IMG/VR virus record: IMGVR_UViG_3300036795_000250
Location: 62,001 to 126,000 of that record
Strand: one strand, 5' to 3'
Length of the DNA: 64,000 bases
Source of the DNA: a virus
A program made the translations under genes and the position numbers. The notes below the pieces were generated by a model. That model did not search any database, was not told the DNA's origin, and was given only the letters and a program-made list of their open reading frames with translations. Positions 34,650-43,731 of the stretch are shown here, in pieces; position 1 is the first letter of the stretch; the number at the start of each line of letters is the position of its first letter.

Positions 34650-35060
34650 TCAGCAGGAACAACCTTTGTCCCCAGACCCTGGTCGAGGGTTGTTCCACAG
34701 AACATGGGTGCCGAGTCGGTCAGTCGCGGCGGGTGATGTCAGCCTGCCCAGCTGGTTCATGATGCGCAGGATGTCCCGAATCTGGTACTCATTCGACACT
34801 CCTACAGGGTTACGGGACATCTGTTCACACGCCTCAGGCCAGCGAGCACAGCCACATTCTTGGGCGTGCCACTCATCGGCCAGCGTCCCAGCGACCTGGA
34901 GAGCCAGCGCGTCCAGGTCAGCGCTCTCGGCCTCCCCAGCTGGCTTCTGGGCTGCGTTGTGGTGGTCCACGTCCGCGTTGTACTGATCGATCGTGGCGCG
35001 GTCGTAGAGGAACGCCCGGCGGATGGCCGACAGCCGCCACCACGTGATGATCTGCTTCAT
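34650..35060 (-). CDS. Hypothetical protein with Cys clusters
   Basis: 136 aa. Basic start (ITWWRLSAIRRAFLYD), a CGCARWPEAC cluster and a CSC end. Unknown. Confidence 0.5.
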   Translation of the reverse strand: MKQIITWWRLSAIRRAFLYDRATIDQYNADVDHHNAAQKPAGEAESADLDALALQVAGTLADEWHAQECGCARWPEACEQMSRNPVGVSNEYQIRDILRIMNQLGRLTSPAATDRLGTHVLWNNPRPGSGDKGCSC

Positions 35061-35084
35061 AGCGGGGTTTCCTCCTAGGACTGA

Positions 35085-35267
35085 TCAGTCCTGATAGGCC
35101 AGCACCAGTAGCCAGTGGCCGGTTTCCGGTTCCTTGGTGAGGCTGAGCCCGATCACACTGACGTGCTGTTCATGAGTGCTCAGCCACTCGGCGGCCTGGA
35201 AGAACGCATCCGACTCGCATACTCCGCTGAACTGTTGAGCGAGCGCCGTCAGCGGGGCGTCGGTCAT
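35085..35267 (-). CDS. Small hypothetical protein
   Basis: 60 aa. Shares the pattern FFQAAEWLS with VFQQAAEWYK in the next gene, so the two look like diverged duplicates. Overlaps it by ATGA. Confidence 0.5.
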   Translation of the reverse strand: MTDAPLTALAQQFSGVCESDAFFQAAEWLSTHEQHVSVIGLSLTKEPETGHWLLVLAYQD

Positions 35268-35485
35268 GGTGCGCGTTCCTCCACGACAATCAGGACTGTG
35301 CCTCGGTTGTCCGGGCGCGGGGAGATCGACGTAGCGATGACGTCGGCCTCGGCCACGATCAGCGGGTTTCGCTTGTACCACTCGGCAGCCTGCTGGAACA
35401 CATCGGCCAGGTCGGTGCCCTCGAACGCCAGGGTCATCGTGTTGGCGACGATGCCGGGGACGTCTGACCCGTCGATCCGCCTCAT
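35264..35485 (-). CDS. Small hypothetical protein, paralogue of its neighbour
   Basis: 73 aa. Similar length and QAAEW motif to the protein at 35085-35267. Follows a DUF397 gene with ATGA-type overlap. Unknown. Confidence 0.5.
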   Translation of the reverse strand: MRRIDGSDVPGIVANTMTLAFEGTDLADVFQQAAEWYKRNPLIVAEADVIATSISPRPDNRGTVLIVVEERAP

Positions 35486-35757
35486 GCGTTGTCCCACGGT
35501 TCGTCGAACTCGCCGTCCTTGGCGCCTGCGATGAACGCATCCCACTCGCCGGGTGTGAACACCAGGATGGTGCCCTCGGGGTCCGCAGAGTTGCGCATGG
35601 CTACGTAGGTGACGCCGTCGCTGTGGGGCACCAGGGCGATCTCCGGGCAGCCGTTGAGGCTCTCTGAGGTACCGGGGCGCTGCCACTCCGCATGGGTGAG
35701 GTCGAGCTGGCTGCGTACGTCGGCCTTGTCGTCATAGATCGATGCGCTGTCTGACAT
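35482..35757 (-). CDS. DUF397 domain protein
   Basis: 91 aa. VTYVAMRNSADPEGTILVF and PGEWDAFIAGAKDGEFD are the DUF397 core. These small proteins act with XRE/DUF5753 regulators in actinobacteria, sometimes as toxin-antitoxin-like pairs. A second copy lies at 41165 beside such a regulator. Confidence 0.85.
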   Translation of the reverse strand: MSDSASIYDDKADVRSQLDLTHAEWQRPGTSESLNGCPEIALVPHSDGVTYVAMRNSADPEGTILVFTPGEWDAFIAGAKDGEFDEPWDNA

Positions 35758-35887
35758 GCGCGCACTGTACTGGGAGGCCGCTGACGACGACTGACCCACC
35801 AGGCCGCCCGGCAGGGCGTCTACGGCGGCCACAGGGACCTCGGGGGCACCTGCGCACACAGACCCGGTGGGTCAGCCGCTGGATGGG

Positions 35888-36016
35888 CTACTTGCAGTTG
35901 CCGCAGCAGCCACAGCCAGGGCCGGTGCAGTTGCTGCACGAGCAGCCGAGGTTCTTCTCACTACCGTTTTCACTGGCCGGCGGGCGCGGTGTCGGTAGCG
36001 CGGTGGTGGTGTTCAT
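35888..36016 (-). CDS. Tiny Cys-rich peptide, metallothionein-like
   Basis: 42 aa. Seven cysteines fall in the last 18 residues (GCSCSNCTGPGCGCCGNC). The ATG has GGAGGAAG 4 nt upstream, an excellent ribosome site. The spacing resembles small actinobacterial metallothioneins, so it may bind Cu or Zn. It is divergent from dnaE across a 186-nt promoter region. Confidence 0.6.
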   Translation of the reverse strand: MNTTTALPTPRPPASENGSEKNLGCSCSNCTGPGCGCCGNCK

Positions 36017-36202
36017 GGCTTCCTCCATAGTCATGCGAGTGGTGAGGCGCGACCCAGTGTCTATGCATGGTCGACTATGTGTCAGTCCTCCAGACGAGGG
36101 ACTGCCGAGGACTGCGTGGTGGTCCCTCCACGTGACGGTGGTCGGGTTTAGCCTCTCTGGGAGGCTCACTACCACTGTCACCCGTATAGAGGACCGTCTA
36201 TC

Positions 36203-39200
36203 GTGTCGGATTCGTTCGTTCACCTGCATGTTCACACCGAGTACTCGATGTTGGACGGGGCGGCGAAGGTCGCGCCACTGTTCGCCGAGGCAGCTCGGCT
36301 GGAGATGCCTGCGCTCGCGCAGACTGATCACGGGAACATGTACGGCTCGGCCGAGTTCTATCATCAAGCCGTCAAAACCGGCATCAAGCCCATTTTGGGT
36401 ATTGAGGCGTATCTCGCGCCGACCAGCCGCTACCACAAGACGCCGGTCTTCTGGGGTCAGCAGAGCCAGCGCAACAGCGACAACAAGACCGGTATGGGCG
36501 GTGATGTCTCCGGAACCGGTGCTTACACACACATGACCATGCTCGCTCGCACCGCTACCGGGTTGCGGAACTTGTTCAGGCTCTCCTCGATCGCGTCGTT
36601 CGAGGGCAAGTATCGCCAGCCTCGCATGGACAAAGATCTGCTTGCTGAGCTGGCCGACGGCGTGATCGCCACGACAGGGTGCCCGTCCGGGGAGGTACAG
36701 ACCCGGCTACGGCTCGGTCAGCCCGATCAGGCCCTCCAAGCGGCCAGCGACTACCGGGACATCTTCGGTCGGGAGAACTTCTACCTGGAACTGATGCACC
36801 ACGGGCTGGCGATCGAGTCAGCAGTACGCGAAGGGCTCGTGGATATCGGCCGCAGGCTTCAACTGCCCCCGCTACCCACGAACGACTCTCACTACGTCAC
36901 CCGGGACCAGGCCGCCGCGCATGAGGCGCTGCTGTGTGTGCAGTCGGGTAAGACGCTCTCCGACCCGACCCGGTTCAAGCTCGACGGCGATGGTTACTAC
37001 CTCAAGTCGCCCGCCGAGATGCGTGGCTACTGGGACAAAGAACTGCCCGGCGCGGCGGACAACACACTGCTGGTTGCCGAGCGCATCGGCGACTACGCCG
37101 AAGTGTTCACCGAGGTGAATCGAATGCCTCGGTTCCCGCTGGAGCCTGGGCAGACCGAGCTCGACTTGCTGCGTGCGGAGGTCGAGAAGTACACCCCCAC
37201 TCGGTTCAAGAACGGGCTGCCGCCGGGCTACGCCGAACGGATCGAGCGAGAGCTGGAGGTCATCGGGGCAACCGGGTTCCCCGGCTACTTCCTGGTGGTC
37301 GGCGACCTGGTCCGCTGGGCAAAGGCGCAAGGCTATTTTGTCGGCCCCGGCCGTGGCTCGGCGACCGGTTCTCTGGTGGTCTACATCCTGCATATCACCG
37401 ACCTCGACCCCATCGAGCACTCGCTGATCTTCGAGCGATTCTTGAACCCGGAGCGCGTCTCCCCGCCGGACATCGATCTCGATTTTGACGATCGCGGTCG
37501 TGCCGCGACGATCCAGTACGTGATTGACAAGTGGGGGGCGGAAAACGTCGCCCAGGTCATCATCTTCGGCACGATCAAGACCAAGGCCGCTATCAAGGAC
37601 GCCGCCCGTGTGCAGTTCGGGCAGCCTGGTTTCAGCATCGCCGACCGCATTTCCAAAGCCCTGCCGCCCCCGGTGGAGGCCAAAGACATCCCCATCGCCG
37701 GGATTTTTGATCCAGGGCATCCGCGCTATGCGGAAGCTGCCGAAGTGCGGAGCATGATCGAGACCGATCCCGAGGTCGCCAAGATCATGAACACTGCTCG
37801 GGGTTTGGAGGGACTGACCCGCAACGCAGGTGTGCACGCTTGCGCGTTGATCCTCTCCAGCGAGCCGTTGCTAGACGTGGTCCCGCTCTGGATGCGGGAT
37901 GACGGGTCGATCATCACTGGCTGGGACTACCCATCCTGCGAGGACATCGGCCTGCTCAAGATGGACTTCCTCGGGCTGCGGAACCTCACGATCATCGACG
38001 ATGCCATCAAGGCCGTCGAGGCCAACCATGGTGTCACCATTGACCTCTTGACGTTGGAATTGGATGACGCGAAGACCTACGAGTTGCTCTCTAGCGGGCA
38101 CTCGTTGGGTGTGTTTCAACTTGACGGCGGCGGGATGCGTGAGCTGCTGCGGCGAATGCAGCCGAAGAAGTTCGGTGACATCTCCGCCGCGCTCGCGCTC
38201 TACCGCCCTGGCCCGATGGCCGCCAATGCCCACATCAACTTTGCCGAGCGCTCGAATGGCCGCCAGCGCATCACTCCCATCCATCCCGAACTGAAGGGTG
38301 TGTTGGAGCCGATTCTCGGCGAGACCTTCCATTTGGTGGTCTATCAGGAGCAGGTGATGCAGATCGCCCGAGACCTGGCTGGCTACACCATGGGCGGGGC
38401 GGACCTGCTGCGCCGGGCGATGGGCAAGAAGAAGAAAGAGGTGCTGGAGAAAGAGTTCGAGAAGTTTCAGGCGGGGATGGGTGAGAAGGGTTTCGGCTCC
38501 CAGGCCATCCAGACCCTCTGGGATGTGCTTCTGCCATTCTCCGGCTATGCCTTCAACAAATCTCACACCGCCGCCTATGGTCTGATCGCGTATTGGACTG
38601 CCTATCTGAAGGCGAACTACGAGGCCGAGTACATGGCCGCGCTGCTCACTAGCGTTGGCGACAAGAAAGGCAAGCTGGCGTTGTACCTAGGTGAGTGTCG
38701 CCGCATGAAAATCAAGGTGCTTCCGCCAGATGTGAATGAGTCCATGCTGCACTTCGCGGCAGTCGGTGGCAACATACGATTCGGTCTCGGCGTGATCCGC
38801 AACGTCGGTGCCAACGTCGTCGAATCCATTATCAAGACCCGCCAAAAGAAAGGCGCCTACACCTCCTTCACTGATTTCCTGGAGAAGGCGGAGTTGGTTT
38901 GCTGCAACAAACAGGTCGTCGAGTCCCTGATCAAGGCGGGCGCGTTCGACTCGTTCGGCGACAGCCGCCGAGCACTGGTCCAGGCACATGAAGAAGCCGT
39001 GGACGCGGTGACCGGACTGAAAAAACAGGAAGCACTGGGGCAGTTCGACTTGTTTGGCGCGGACGCGAGCGACGCTCCTGAGGAGAGCACCTCCCCACTA
39101 GCCCACCTCACGTTTGATGCGGCGGAGTGGCCCAGGAAACAACTCTTGAGCTACGAGCGGGAAATGCTCGGGCTCTACGTCTCCGCGCACCCGCTGGACG

Positions 39201-39853
39201 GGGCCGAACACCTCCTGCGCGGGCACGCCCCGAAACCGATCGCCGTCCTCCTGGACGAGGCGCCAGCGAAAGACAACGCGGTCACGATTGCGGGCATCAT
39301 TTCCTCGGTAGAGCGACGAGTCAACAAGAAAGGCGAGCCGTGGGCGATCGTCACGGTGGAAGACCTCGATGCCTCCGTGGACGTACTGTTCTTCGCCCGC
39401 TCCTACGCGGTGATGCATGAGGAACTGGTGCAGGACAGCGCGGTCGCGATCAAAGGGCGACCGAGCTACCGGGAGGCACCGAAGCAGTCCTCGAAGGACA
39501 CCGCCGACGATGGCGAAGCTCTGACCGGGCAGCCACCCGCACGAGAAGAGTCCATGAGCATCATGGCGGACGGACTGATCACCCTGGACATCAGCGACGC
39601 CGAACACAACCCACAGACCGGGCCGCTGCCGTTCGAGTTGCGAGCCGACCCGCGCACCCTCAACAGTGAGACCGTGGGTGAGCTGAAATCCATGCTCGTG
39701 GCACACCGAGGTGCTACGCCGCTGCGCATCCGCGTCAGCTACCAGGGCCGCGAGACCGTGCTGGCGCTGGACGACTACCCGGTCACCGTCACCAACGCGC
39801 TGCTCGGGGAGTTGAAAGCGTTGCGCGGGATCACAGTGGCAGCCACCAGATGA
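36203..39853 (+). CDS. dnaE: DNA polymerase III alpha subunit
   Basis: 1216 aa, full length for DnaE1. The PHP domain opens HLHVHTEYSMLDGAAKV with TDHGN; the catalytic palm has PDIDLDFDD near 422; PGRGSATGS marks the polymerase fold. QFDLFG near 946 is a clamp-binding motif, and an OB domain (VTIAGIISSVERR) precedes the C-terminal domain that in DnaE binds tau. GTG start with GAGG 11 nt upstream. Closely actinobacterial in style, so probably captured from a host and kept as the element's own replicase. Confidence 0.95.
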   Translation: MSDSFVHLHVHTEYSMLDGAAKVAPLFAEAARLEMPALAQTDHGNMYGSAEFYHQAVKTGIKPILGIEAYLAPTSRYHKTPVFWGQQSQRNSDNKTGMGGDVSGTGAYTHMTMLARTATGLRNLFRLSSIASFEGKYRQPRMDKDLLAELADGVIATTGCPSGEVQTRLRLGQPDQALQAASDYRDIFGRENFYLELMHHGLAIESAVREGLVDIGRRLQLPPLPTNDSHYVTRDQAAAHEALLCVQSGKTLSDPTRFKLDGDGYYLKSPAEMRGYWDKELPGAADNTLLVAERIGDYAEVFTEVNRMPRFPLEPGQTELDLLRAEVEKYTPTRFKNGLPPGYAERIERELEVIGATGFPGYFLVVGDLVRWAKAQGYFVGPGRGSATGSLVVYILHITDLDPIEHSLIFERFLNPERVSPPDIDLDFDDRGRAATIQYVIDKWGAENVAQVIIFGTIKTKAAIKDAARVQFGQPGFSIADRISKALPPPVEAKDIPIAGIFDPGHPRYAEAAEVRSMIETDPEVAKIMNTARGLEGLTRNAGVHACALILSSEPLLDVVPLWMRDDGSIITGWDYPSCEDIGLLKMDFLGLRNLTIIDDAIKAVEANHGVTIDLLTLELDDAKTYELLSSGHSLGVFQLDGGGMRELLRRMQPKKFGDISAALALYRPGPMAANAHINFAERSNGRQRITPIHPELKGVLEPILGETFHLVVYQEQVMQIARDLAGYTMGGADLLRRAMGKKKKEVLEKEFEKFQAGMGEKGFGSQAIQTLWDVLLPFSGYAFNKSHTAAYGLIAYWTAYLKANYEAEYMAALLTSVGDKKGKLALYLGECRRMKIKVLPPDVNESMLHFAAVGGNIRFGLGVIRNVGANVVESIIKTRQKKGAYTSFTDFLEKAELVCCNKQVVESLIKAGAFDSFGDSRRALVQAHEEAVDAVTGLKKQEALGQFDLFGADASDAPEESTSPLAHLTFDAAEWPRKQLLSYEREMLGLYVSAHPLDGAEHLLRGHAPKPIAVLLDEAPAKDNAVTIAGIISSVERRVNKKGEPWAIVTVEDLDASVDVLFFARSYAVMHEELVQDSAVAIKGRPSYREAPKQSSKDTADDGEALTGQPPAREESMSIMADGLITLDISDAEHNPQTGPLPFELRADPRTLNSETVGELKSMLVAHRGATPLRIRVSYQGRETVLALDDYPVTVTNALLGELKALRGITVAATR

Positions 39854-40194
39854 ACTGGGAAGAGATCGAGATCCAGCTCGACCGCCATCCGATCTGCCAC
39901 CGTTGCGATGGTGAACTGCTGCTCTCCGCGCGAGTGTCGGTCACGATCGACTGGGTAGAGGGACAGCGAGTTCCCTCGTACCGCACGGTCACGCTCTGCC
40001 CGCAGTGCCACCGGGATCTCCCCGAAGCCCAGGGTCTCCTGGTGTTCTTCGCGCTATATGGCCAAATTTCACGGGAGACCGTCCGAGAGGTGACGGTGCT
40101 GATCCGGGAGTGGCTCAGCACCGTCACCGCGACGGCCTACACCGATGAGCAGTTGGCGGAAGACATCCGCCGTTGGGAAGCTGGTGAGATGTGA
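39850..40194 (+). CDS. Zinc-ribbon hypothetical protein (DUF6300-like)
   Basis: 114 aa overlapping dnaE by ATGA. CHRCDGELL and CPQCHRD form a zinc ribbon, followed by helices. The pattern resembles DUF6300. Coupling to dnaE suggests a replication accessory, but no function is known. Confidence 0.65.
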   Translation: MNWEEIEIQLDRHPICHRCDGELLLSARVSVTIDWVEGQRVPSYRTVTLCPQCHRDLPEAQGLLVFFALYGQISRETVREVTVLIREWLSTVTATAYTDEQLAEDIRRWEAGEM

Positions 40195-40211
40195 GCTAGT
40201 CGGTCAGTGTC

Positions 40212-41048
40212 CTACGGTTTCCGTGCTGCTCCCGCGTACATCACCATGCGGGCTTCATCGGTCGGGTCTGGTTCGTAGCCAGGTTCATCCGGATGCCAGT
40301 CCGGCATCAGCACCAGACCTGGGTCGATGAGATTCCAGCGGTAGTAGAACGTCATGATTTCGGAAACGCTACGAGTGAAGGTGTTTTCTGCAACGTTGAG
40401 GTTGTATGCCTGCTGAAGGTTGGACATCTTCAGTCGCACATTTTCCGTCATACCGTCCCAGGAGCCGTGGCTCAACGCGAAGATACTGCCCGACGCCAGT
40501 GGTTGCTTGAACTTCTCAACGATGCGGTAGGGGCCAGTTTCGTGGCCGACAAAGTGCAGCATCGAGGCCATGAGCAAGCCGATCGGCTTGCTGAAGTCCA
40601 GCAGATCCCGCACCTCTTCATTGTTCAGGATAGAGTCGGGGTTCATGAAGTCTGCAAAGATCTCCGTCGCGTACTGGTTATCCGCCAAAATCTGGCGACC
40701 TTTGTCGGCCGCGTACCGTTCATAGTCAACGTAGACGACCCGGGCTTTGGGGTTGTCGGTCTGAGCGATCTCATGAACGTTGCCCATCGTGGGCAACCCG
40801 GACCCGAGGTCCAGGAACTGATCGATGCCCTCACCGGTCATGTAGCGCACGGCTCGCTGCATGAAGTGCCTGTTGGACTTGGCGAGCACGCCGGTCCAGG
40901 GGAATGCGCGCAGGATGAAGCTGGCCGCGACCTGATCGACCGCGTAGTTGTCGGGGCCGCCGAGGAAGAAGTCATAGACCCGGCTCGCGCTGGCGACGGT
41001 GGGAGTGGAGTCGTGTGGTCCGGTGCGGGGTGAGGGTGCGGCAGGCAT
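40212..41048 (-). CDS. SAV2177-family SAM-dependent methyltransferase
   Basis: 278 aa from the ATG at 41048 (GGAGG upstream). ARVYDFFLGG-like start (SRVYDFFLGGPDNYAVD), FLDLGSGLPT (SAM-binding loop), VVYVDYE and HFVGHE are hallmarks of this actinobacterial family (DUF574). The substrate is unknown. These genes commonly sit beside XRE/DUF397 pairs, as here. Confidence 0.88.
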   Translation of the reverse strand: MPAAPSPRTGPHDSTPTVASASRVYDFFLGGPDNYAVDQVAASFILRAFPWTGVLAKSNRHFMQRAVRYMTGEGIDQFLDLGSGLPTMGNVHEIAQTDNPKARVVYVDYERYAADKGRQILADNQYATEIFADFMNPDSILNNEEVRDLLDFSKPIGLLMASMLHFVGHETGPYRIVEKFKQPLASGSIFALSHGSWDGMTENVRLKMSNLQQAYNLNVAENTFTRSVSEIMTFYYRWNLIDPGLVLMPDWHPDEPGYEPDPTDEARMVMYAGAARKP

Positions 41049-41089
41049 GGGCGGTCCTCCGGGCAATGGCACGGCGCTGCTAGGGGGAT

Positions 41090-41123
41090 GGGCTGGCCAC
41101 CACCACGAGGCAGTGGCCAGCCC
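41090..41123 (-). terminator. 11-bp hairpin between DUF397 and methyltransferase genes
   Basis: gggctggccac (41090-41100) pairs exactly with 41113-41123. No T-run on the minus strand. It may reduce read-through from the regulator pair into the methyltransferase gene. Confidence 0.45.
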
Positions 41124-41164
41124 CTGCGAACTGGTCTAGGGGGGGAAGGGTTAAGGGGCCAAGG

Positions 41165-41365
41165 TCAGCCGGCGGTGGCGGCCAAGAACCTCTTCCAGAC
41201 GTCCGTGTCGAACTCGACCACGGCGAATGCAGCGGGGTTCTTGCTGTCCTTCACGCCCACAACCGTGTTCGCGAACGCCACCTCAACGCAGTTGTTGGTG
41301 TTTTGCGTTTGGCTCCGAGTCGACTTGCGGAAGTCGGCTGCACTCCAGTCGATCGAGGACTTCAT
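41165..41365 (-). CDS. DUF397 domain protein
   Basis: 66 aa, the standard form of the family: WSAADFRKSTRSQ, NCVEVAF, VVGVKDSKNP and WKRFLAA. Downstream partner of the XRE/DUF5753 regulator. Confidence 0.88.
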   Translation of the reverse strand: MKSSIDWSAADFRKSTRSQTQNTNNCVEVAFANTVVGVKDSKNPAAFAVVEFDTDVWKRFLAATAG

Positions 41366-41410
41366 TATGTTAATTCTTCTTTCGTTGCGCGGGGGTCTGG
41401 CGGATAAGTG

Positions 41411-42337
41411 CTACCTGAACTGAATTTTCAGGTTGTCCATAAACCTGAGACTATCATGTGGACTTAATGCGACCGCAGTCAGCGCTGCCCATGCGGTCTC
41501 GAACGCAGCCACACCTGGTTTATCCTCGATAATGCGGGCTTCGAATCCCGCTTCTGTATAGCCGAGGTCGAGTGGTCCAGCGAGTCCTGGCGCAGGAATG
41601 CGCAGCAACAAGAACTCGGTTGGCCTTACAACAAAGCTGTTCGTTGACGGCGCCAAGAACGGGATGATCTGAATGGTGATATTTTCTCGTTCCGAGAGTT
41701 GTATCATATGGTCGAGCTGGCGCAAGAGCGTTCGCTGTGTGCCGACGCCAGGAATACGTAGCAGGCAGGACTCCGACAAGACCGCATTGAGCTGGGTGCG
41801 ATGCTCTTTGCGAGTGAAGATGTCAACGAGTGACAGTCGGGCCTGGACACTTGCAGCGACGTCTTCTGACGACCGTTCTTTGTTGGTTGCGAAAAGTGCT
41901 TGTGCGTACTCGTCGCATTGGAGGGGGCCCGGGACAAGTTCCGACCCACAGAGGCGGATCAGATCAGCGTCTTCTTCCAGATCGATCAGCTTGCGGACGT
42001 CTTCGCCAAACACAGCTTTGGCGCCGGTCCACCGGCCACGCTGGCTGGCGTTCTTCCGCATCCACTCCATGTCTTGTGTTGTGGCCTTGTCCACGGCCGA
42101 GTGCCCGGCCTGCTCCAGTGCCGTGGAGAGGACGTCGATGATTGCGGTGAGGTCCGAGGCCCGTTGCGGCACGCGCTGCCCTTGCTCGATCAGGTTGATC
42201 TTGTTGCGCGCGTCCGTGGCTTTCAGATGCGGGAAGGCGCGCTCGCCCAACTGCTCCTGCGTCAGCTTGGCCAGCTCTCGATAGCGGCGAACGGTATGCC
42301 TGAGCAGAAGCTTATTGGTCGTAGGCGTAACGGCCAT
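41411..42337 (-). CDS. XRE-family regulator with DUF5753 domain
   Basis: 308 aa. N-terminal HTH (RYRELAKLTQEQLGERAF) and a C-terminal DUF5753 ligand-like domain (ELVPGPLQCDEYAQALF, ENITIQIIPF). With DUF397 it forms the WhiJ-type pair of actinobacteria that controls development or defence. It likely binds the three palindromes upstream (42438-42492). Confidence 0.85.
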   Translation of the reverse strand: MAVTPTTNKLLLRHTVRRYRELAKLTQEQLGERAFPHLKATDARNKINLIEQGQRVPQRASDLTAIIDVLSTALEQAGHSAVDKATTQDMEWMRKNASQRGRWTGAKAVFGEDVRKLIDLEEDADLIRLCGSELVPGPLQCDEYAQALFATNKERSSEDVAASVQARLSLVDIFTRKEHRTQLNAVLSESCLLRIPGVGTQRTLLRQLDHMIQLSERENITIQIIPFLAPSTNSFVVRPTEFLLLRIPAPGLAGPLDLGYTEAGFEARIIEDKPGVAAFETAWAALTAVALSPHDSLRFMDNLKIQFR

Positions 42338-42437
42338 GCGTGTCGTGCCTCCGGGCGAGACGGGCTCATCGAATCGATCATCCCCGACGGTTACTCAGCG
42401 TAGCAGATGAATCATCCTTTTGGTCGTATGCACAAGC

Positions 42438-42492
42438 GCAACAGTTGCGAGTAGCCTGCTCATGCCGCAACTGTTGCTGCCGTAACCGTTGC
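42438..42492. promoter_or_regulatory. Three operator-like palindromes
   Basis: GCAACNGTTGC occurs at 42438-42448 and 42467-42477, with a one-mismatch copy (gtaaccgttgc) at 42482-42492. Each is a palindrome about the N. They lie 100-155 nt upstream of the XRE gene, consistent with autoregulation. Confidence 0.6.
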
Positions 42493-42974
42493 GCCTGAGC
42501 TGGAGGGTACCGGGCTGTGGCCTGCAACAGGAAGGGGAGGCTGTGAACGCCAGGGTGATCGTTGATCTTGCCACCGATAGCGTCCACGACCTGGCCTTTC
42601 TCCCTCGCTCCTGGCAGAACATGCAGGTCGAGGTTGCGGCTCTTACCGGTCGTGCCGCCAAGGTCACCCGCCGGGGAGTCGCAGCAGGTGAGCAGGTAAA
42701 TGCGCTGTGTTGTGACGCCAGCATGGCGCCGTGCGTTGTCGTTTTGTGTTCTGCGAAGTGTCCATACCTCATGCTAGCGAGCGCGTGGAAACCCTTGCAG
42801 GGAGATACCCGGGTCGTCGGTACCGAGTCGTCCAGATTCGCAGCAGGCTTCCGGCAGCAACGACCTCTCTATACGGCGATTGAGCACATGATCCCTGGTC
42901 AACGAGGCTGGGGGGTAACGGGTGCAGACGCAAATGCACGCTGATTGCCGCCTGCGGACGTGTGCTCGACCGCT
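42493..42974. other. Stretch without a confident gene
   Basis: Open frames exist on both strands (for example from a GTG near 42544 on plus), but none has a convincing ribosome site, known domain or coding character. Treated as regulatory or decayed sequence. Confidence 0.35.
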
Positions 42975-43323
42975 GAGCAGAGCGGTGGTGGACCTCCCCG
43001 ATATCCACTACCGCTCTGCTCGTTCTCCTCGCGTCCCCGGCTGCGATCTCAGCCGCACGGGACGCCACCACAGGGGCACCTCTGGGGTGTGTGCGCCGAC
43101 GGTCCGCAATCGTCTGGCGACCCCCGAGGTTCCCTCATCGCGACCAGTGATCGAGCTCGCCCTTCCCCAACGGAGAGAGCTCCACTGGTCGCCAGGACAC
43201 GGTCACAGGGCACTGTGCTGGCGTTGCCTGGTGCCCTGTGCCGTGTCCCCCGAACAGCGGCGACGTCGGAGTGATCTCTACCGGCATGAGTGTGATGTGC
43301 ATGTTGGTCCCCCGACGTCGCCG
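42975..43323. repeat. Train of six strong hairpins
   Basis: Six separate inverted repeats follow one another. 1: 42975-42992/43004-43021. 2: 43031-43043/43050-43065. 3: 43078-43101/43111-43130. 4: 43141-43158/43177-43191. 5: 43195-43213/43231-43248. 6: 43258-43269/43312-43323. Arms are 12-20 bp, mostly perfect or with one bulge. The arms do not resemble each other, so this is not a tandem repeat. No supported gene overlaps. It could be a structured RNA or a single-strand replication, packaging or transfer site. Confidence 0.65.
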
Positions 43324-43350
43324 TATCCACCGATCGAGGGGCGGCGGCGA

Positions 43351-43731
43351 ATGGAACTCGGACCACGAACATCGATACCGTGCCGCACAGCTGATGGGAA
43401 ACTCGGTCGGATCGATGTGGTCGTACAAGACACCTGGTTCACTCTCGTTGTCGAGAACGGCACGGTGGCGTGGCTGACCACCCGCACCGGGGACGCGGTA
43501 GCGAGCGTGTTGTTCCGGCGGGACTTCGTCCCGCTGACGCAGATCCCGTGCCGGATGGGGCAGGACCACACCTGGTCCTGGATCTGGATTGCGGTGTACG
43601 GAGACCTGACCAGGTTCTGCATCGGGGACGACGAGCCGGTATTCCTGACCCAGGAGCGAGCTGATGCACTCGCCAAGGTGCTGTTGTGGGCCGGTGGAGA
43701 GACGTCGCGGGCGCGGGTGACGGGCTCATGA
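43351..43731 (+). CDS. Hypothetical protein
   Basis: 126 aa from the ATG at 43351, shortly after the hairpin train. Beta-rich (GRIDVVVQDTWFTLVVENG, WSWIWIAVYGDLTRF). Not recognised. Confidence 0.5.
   Translation: MELGPRTSIPCRTADGKLGRIDVVVQDTWFTLVVENGTVAWLTTRTGDAVASVLFRRDFVPLTQIPCRMGQDHTWSWIWIAVYGDLTRFCIGDDEPVFLTQERADALAKVLLWAGGETSRARVTGS

Noticed and set aside
42489-42944. Plus-strand 151-aa gene and opposing minus-strand frame
   Set aside because: No known domain, poor ribosome spacing and an odd composition; the stretch is better read as regulatory sequence.
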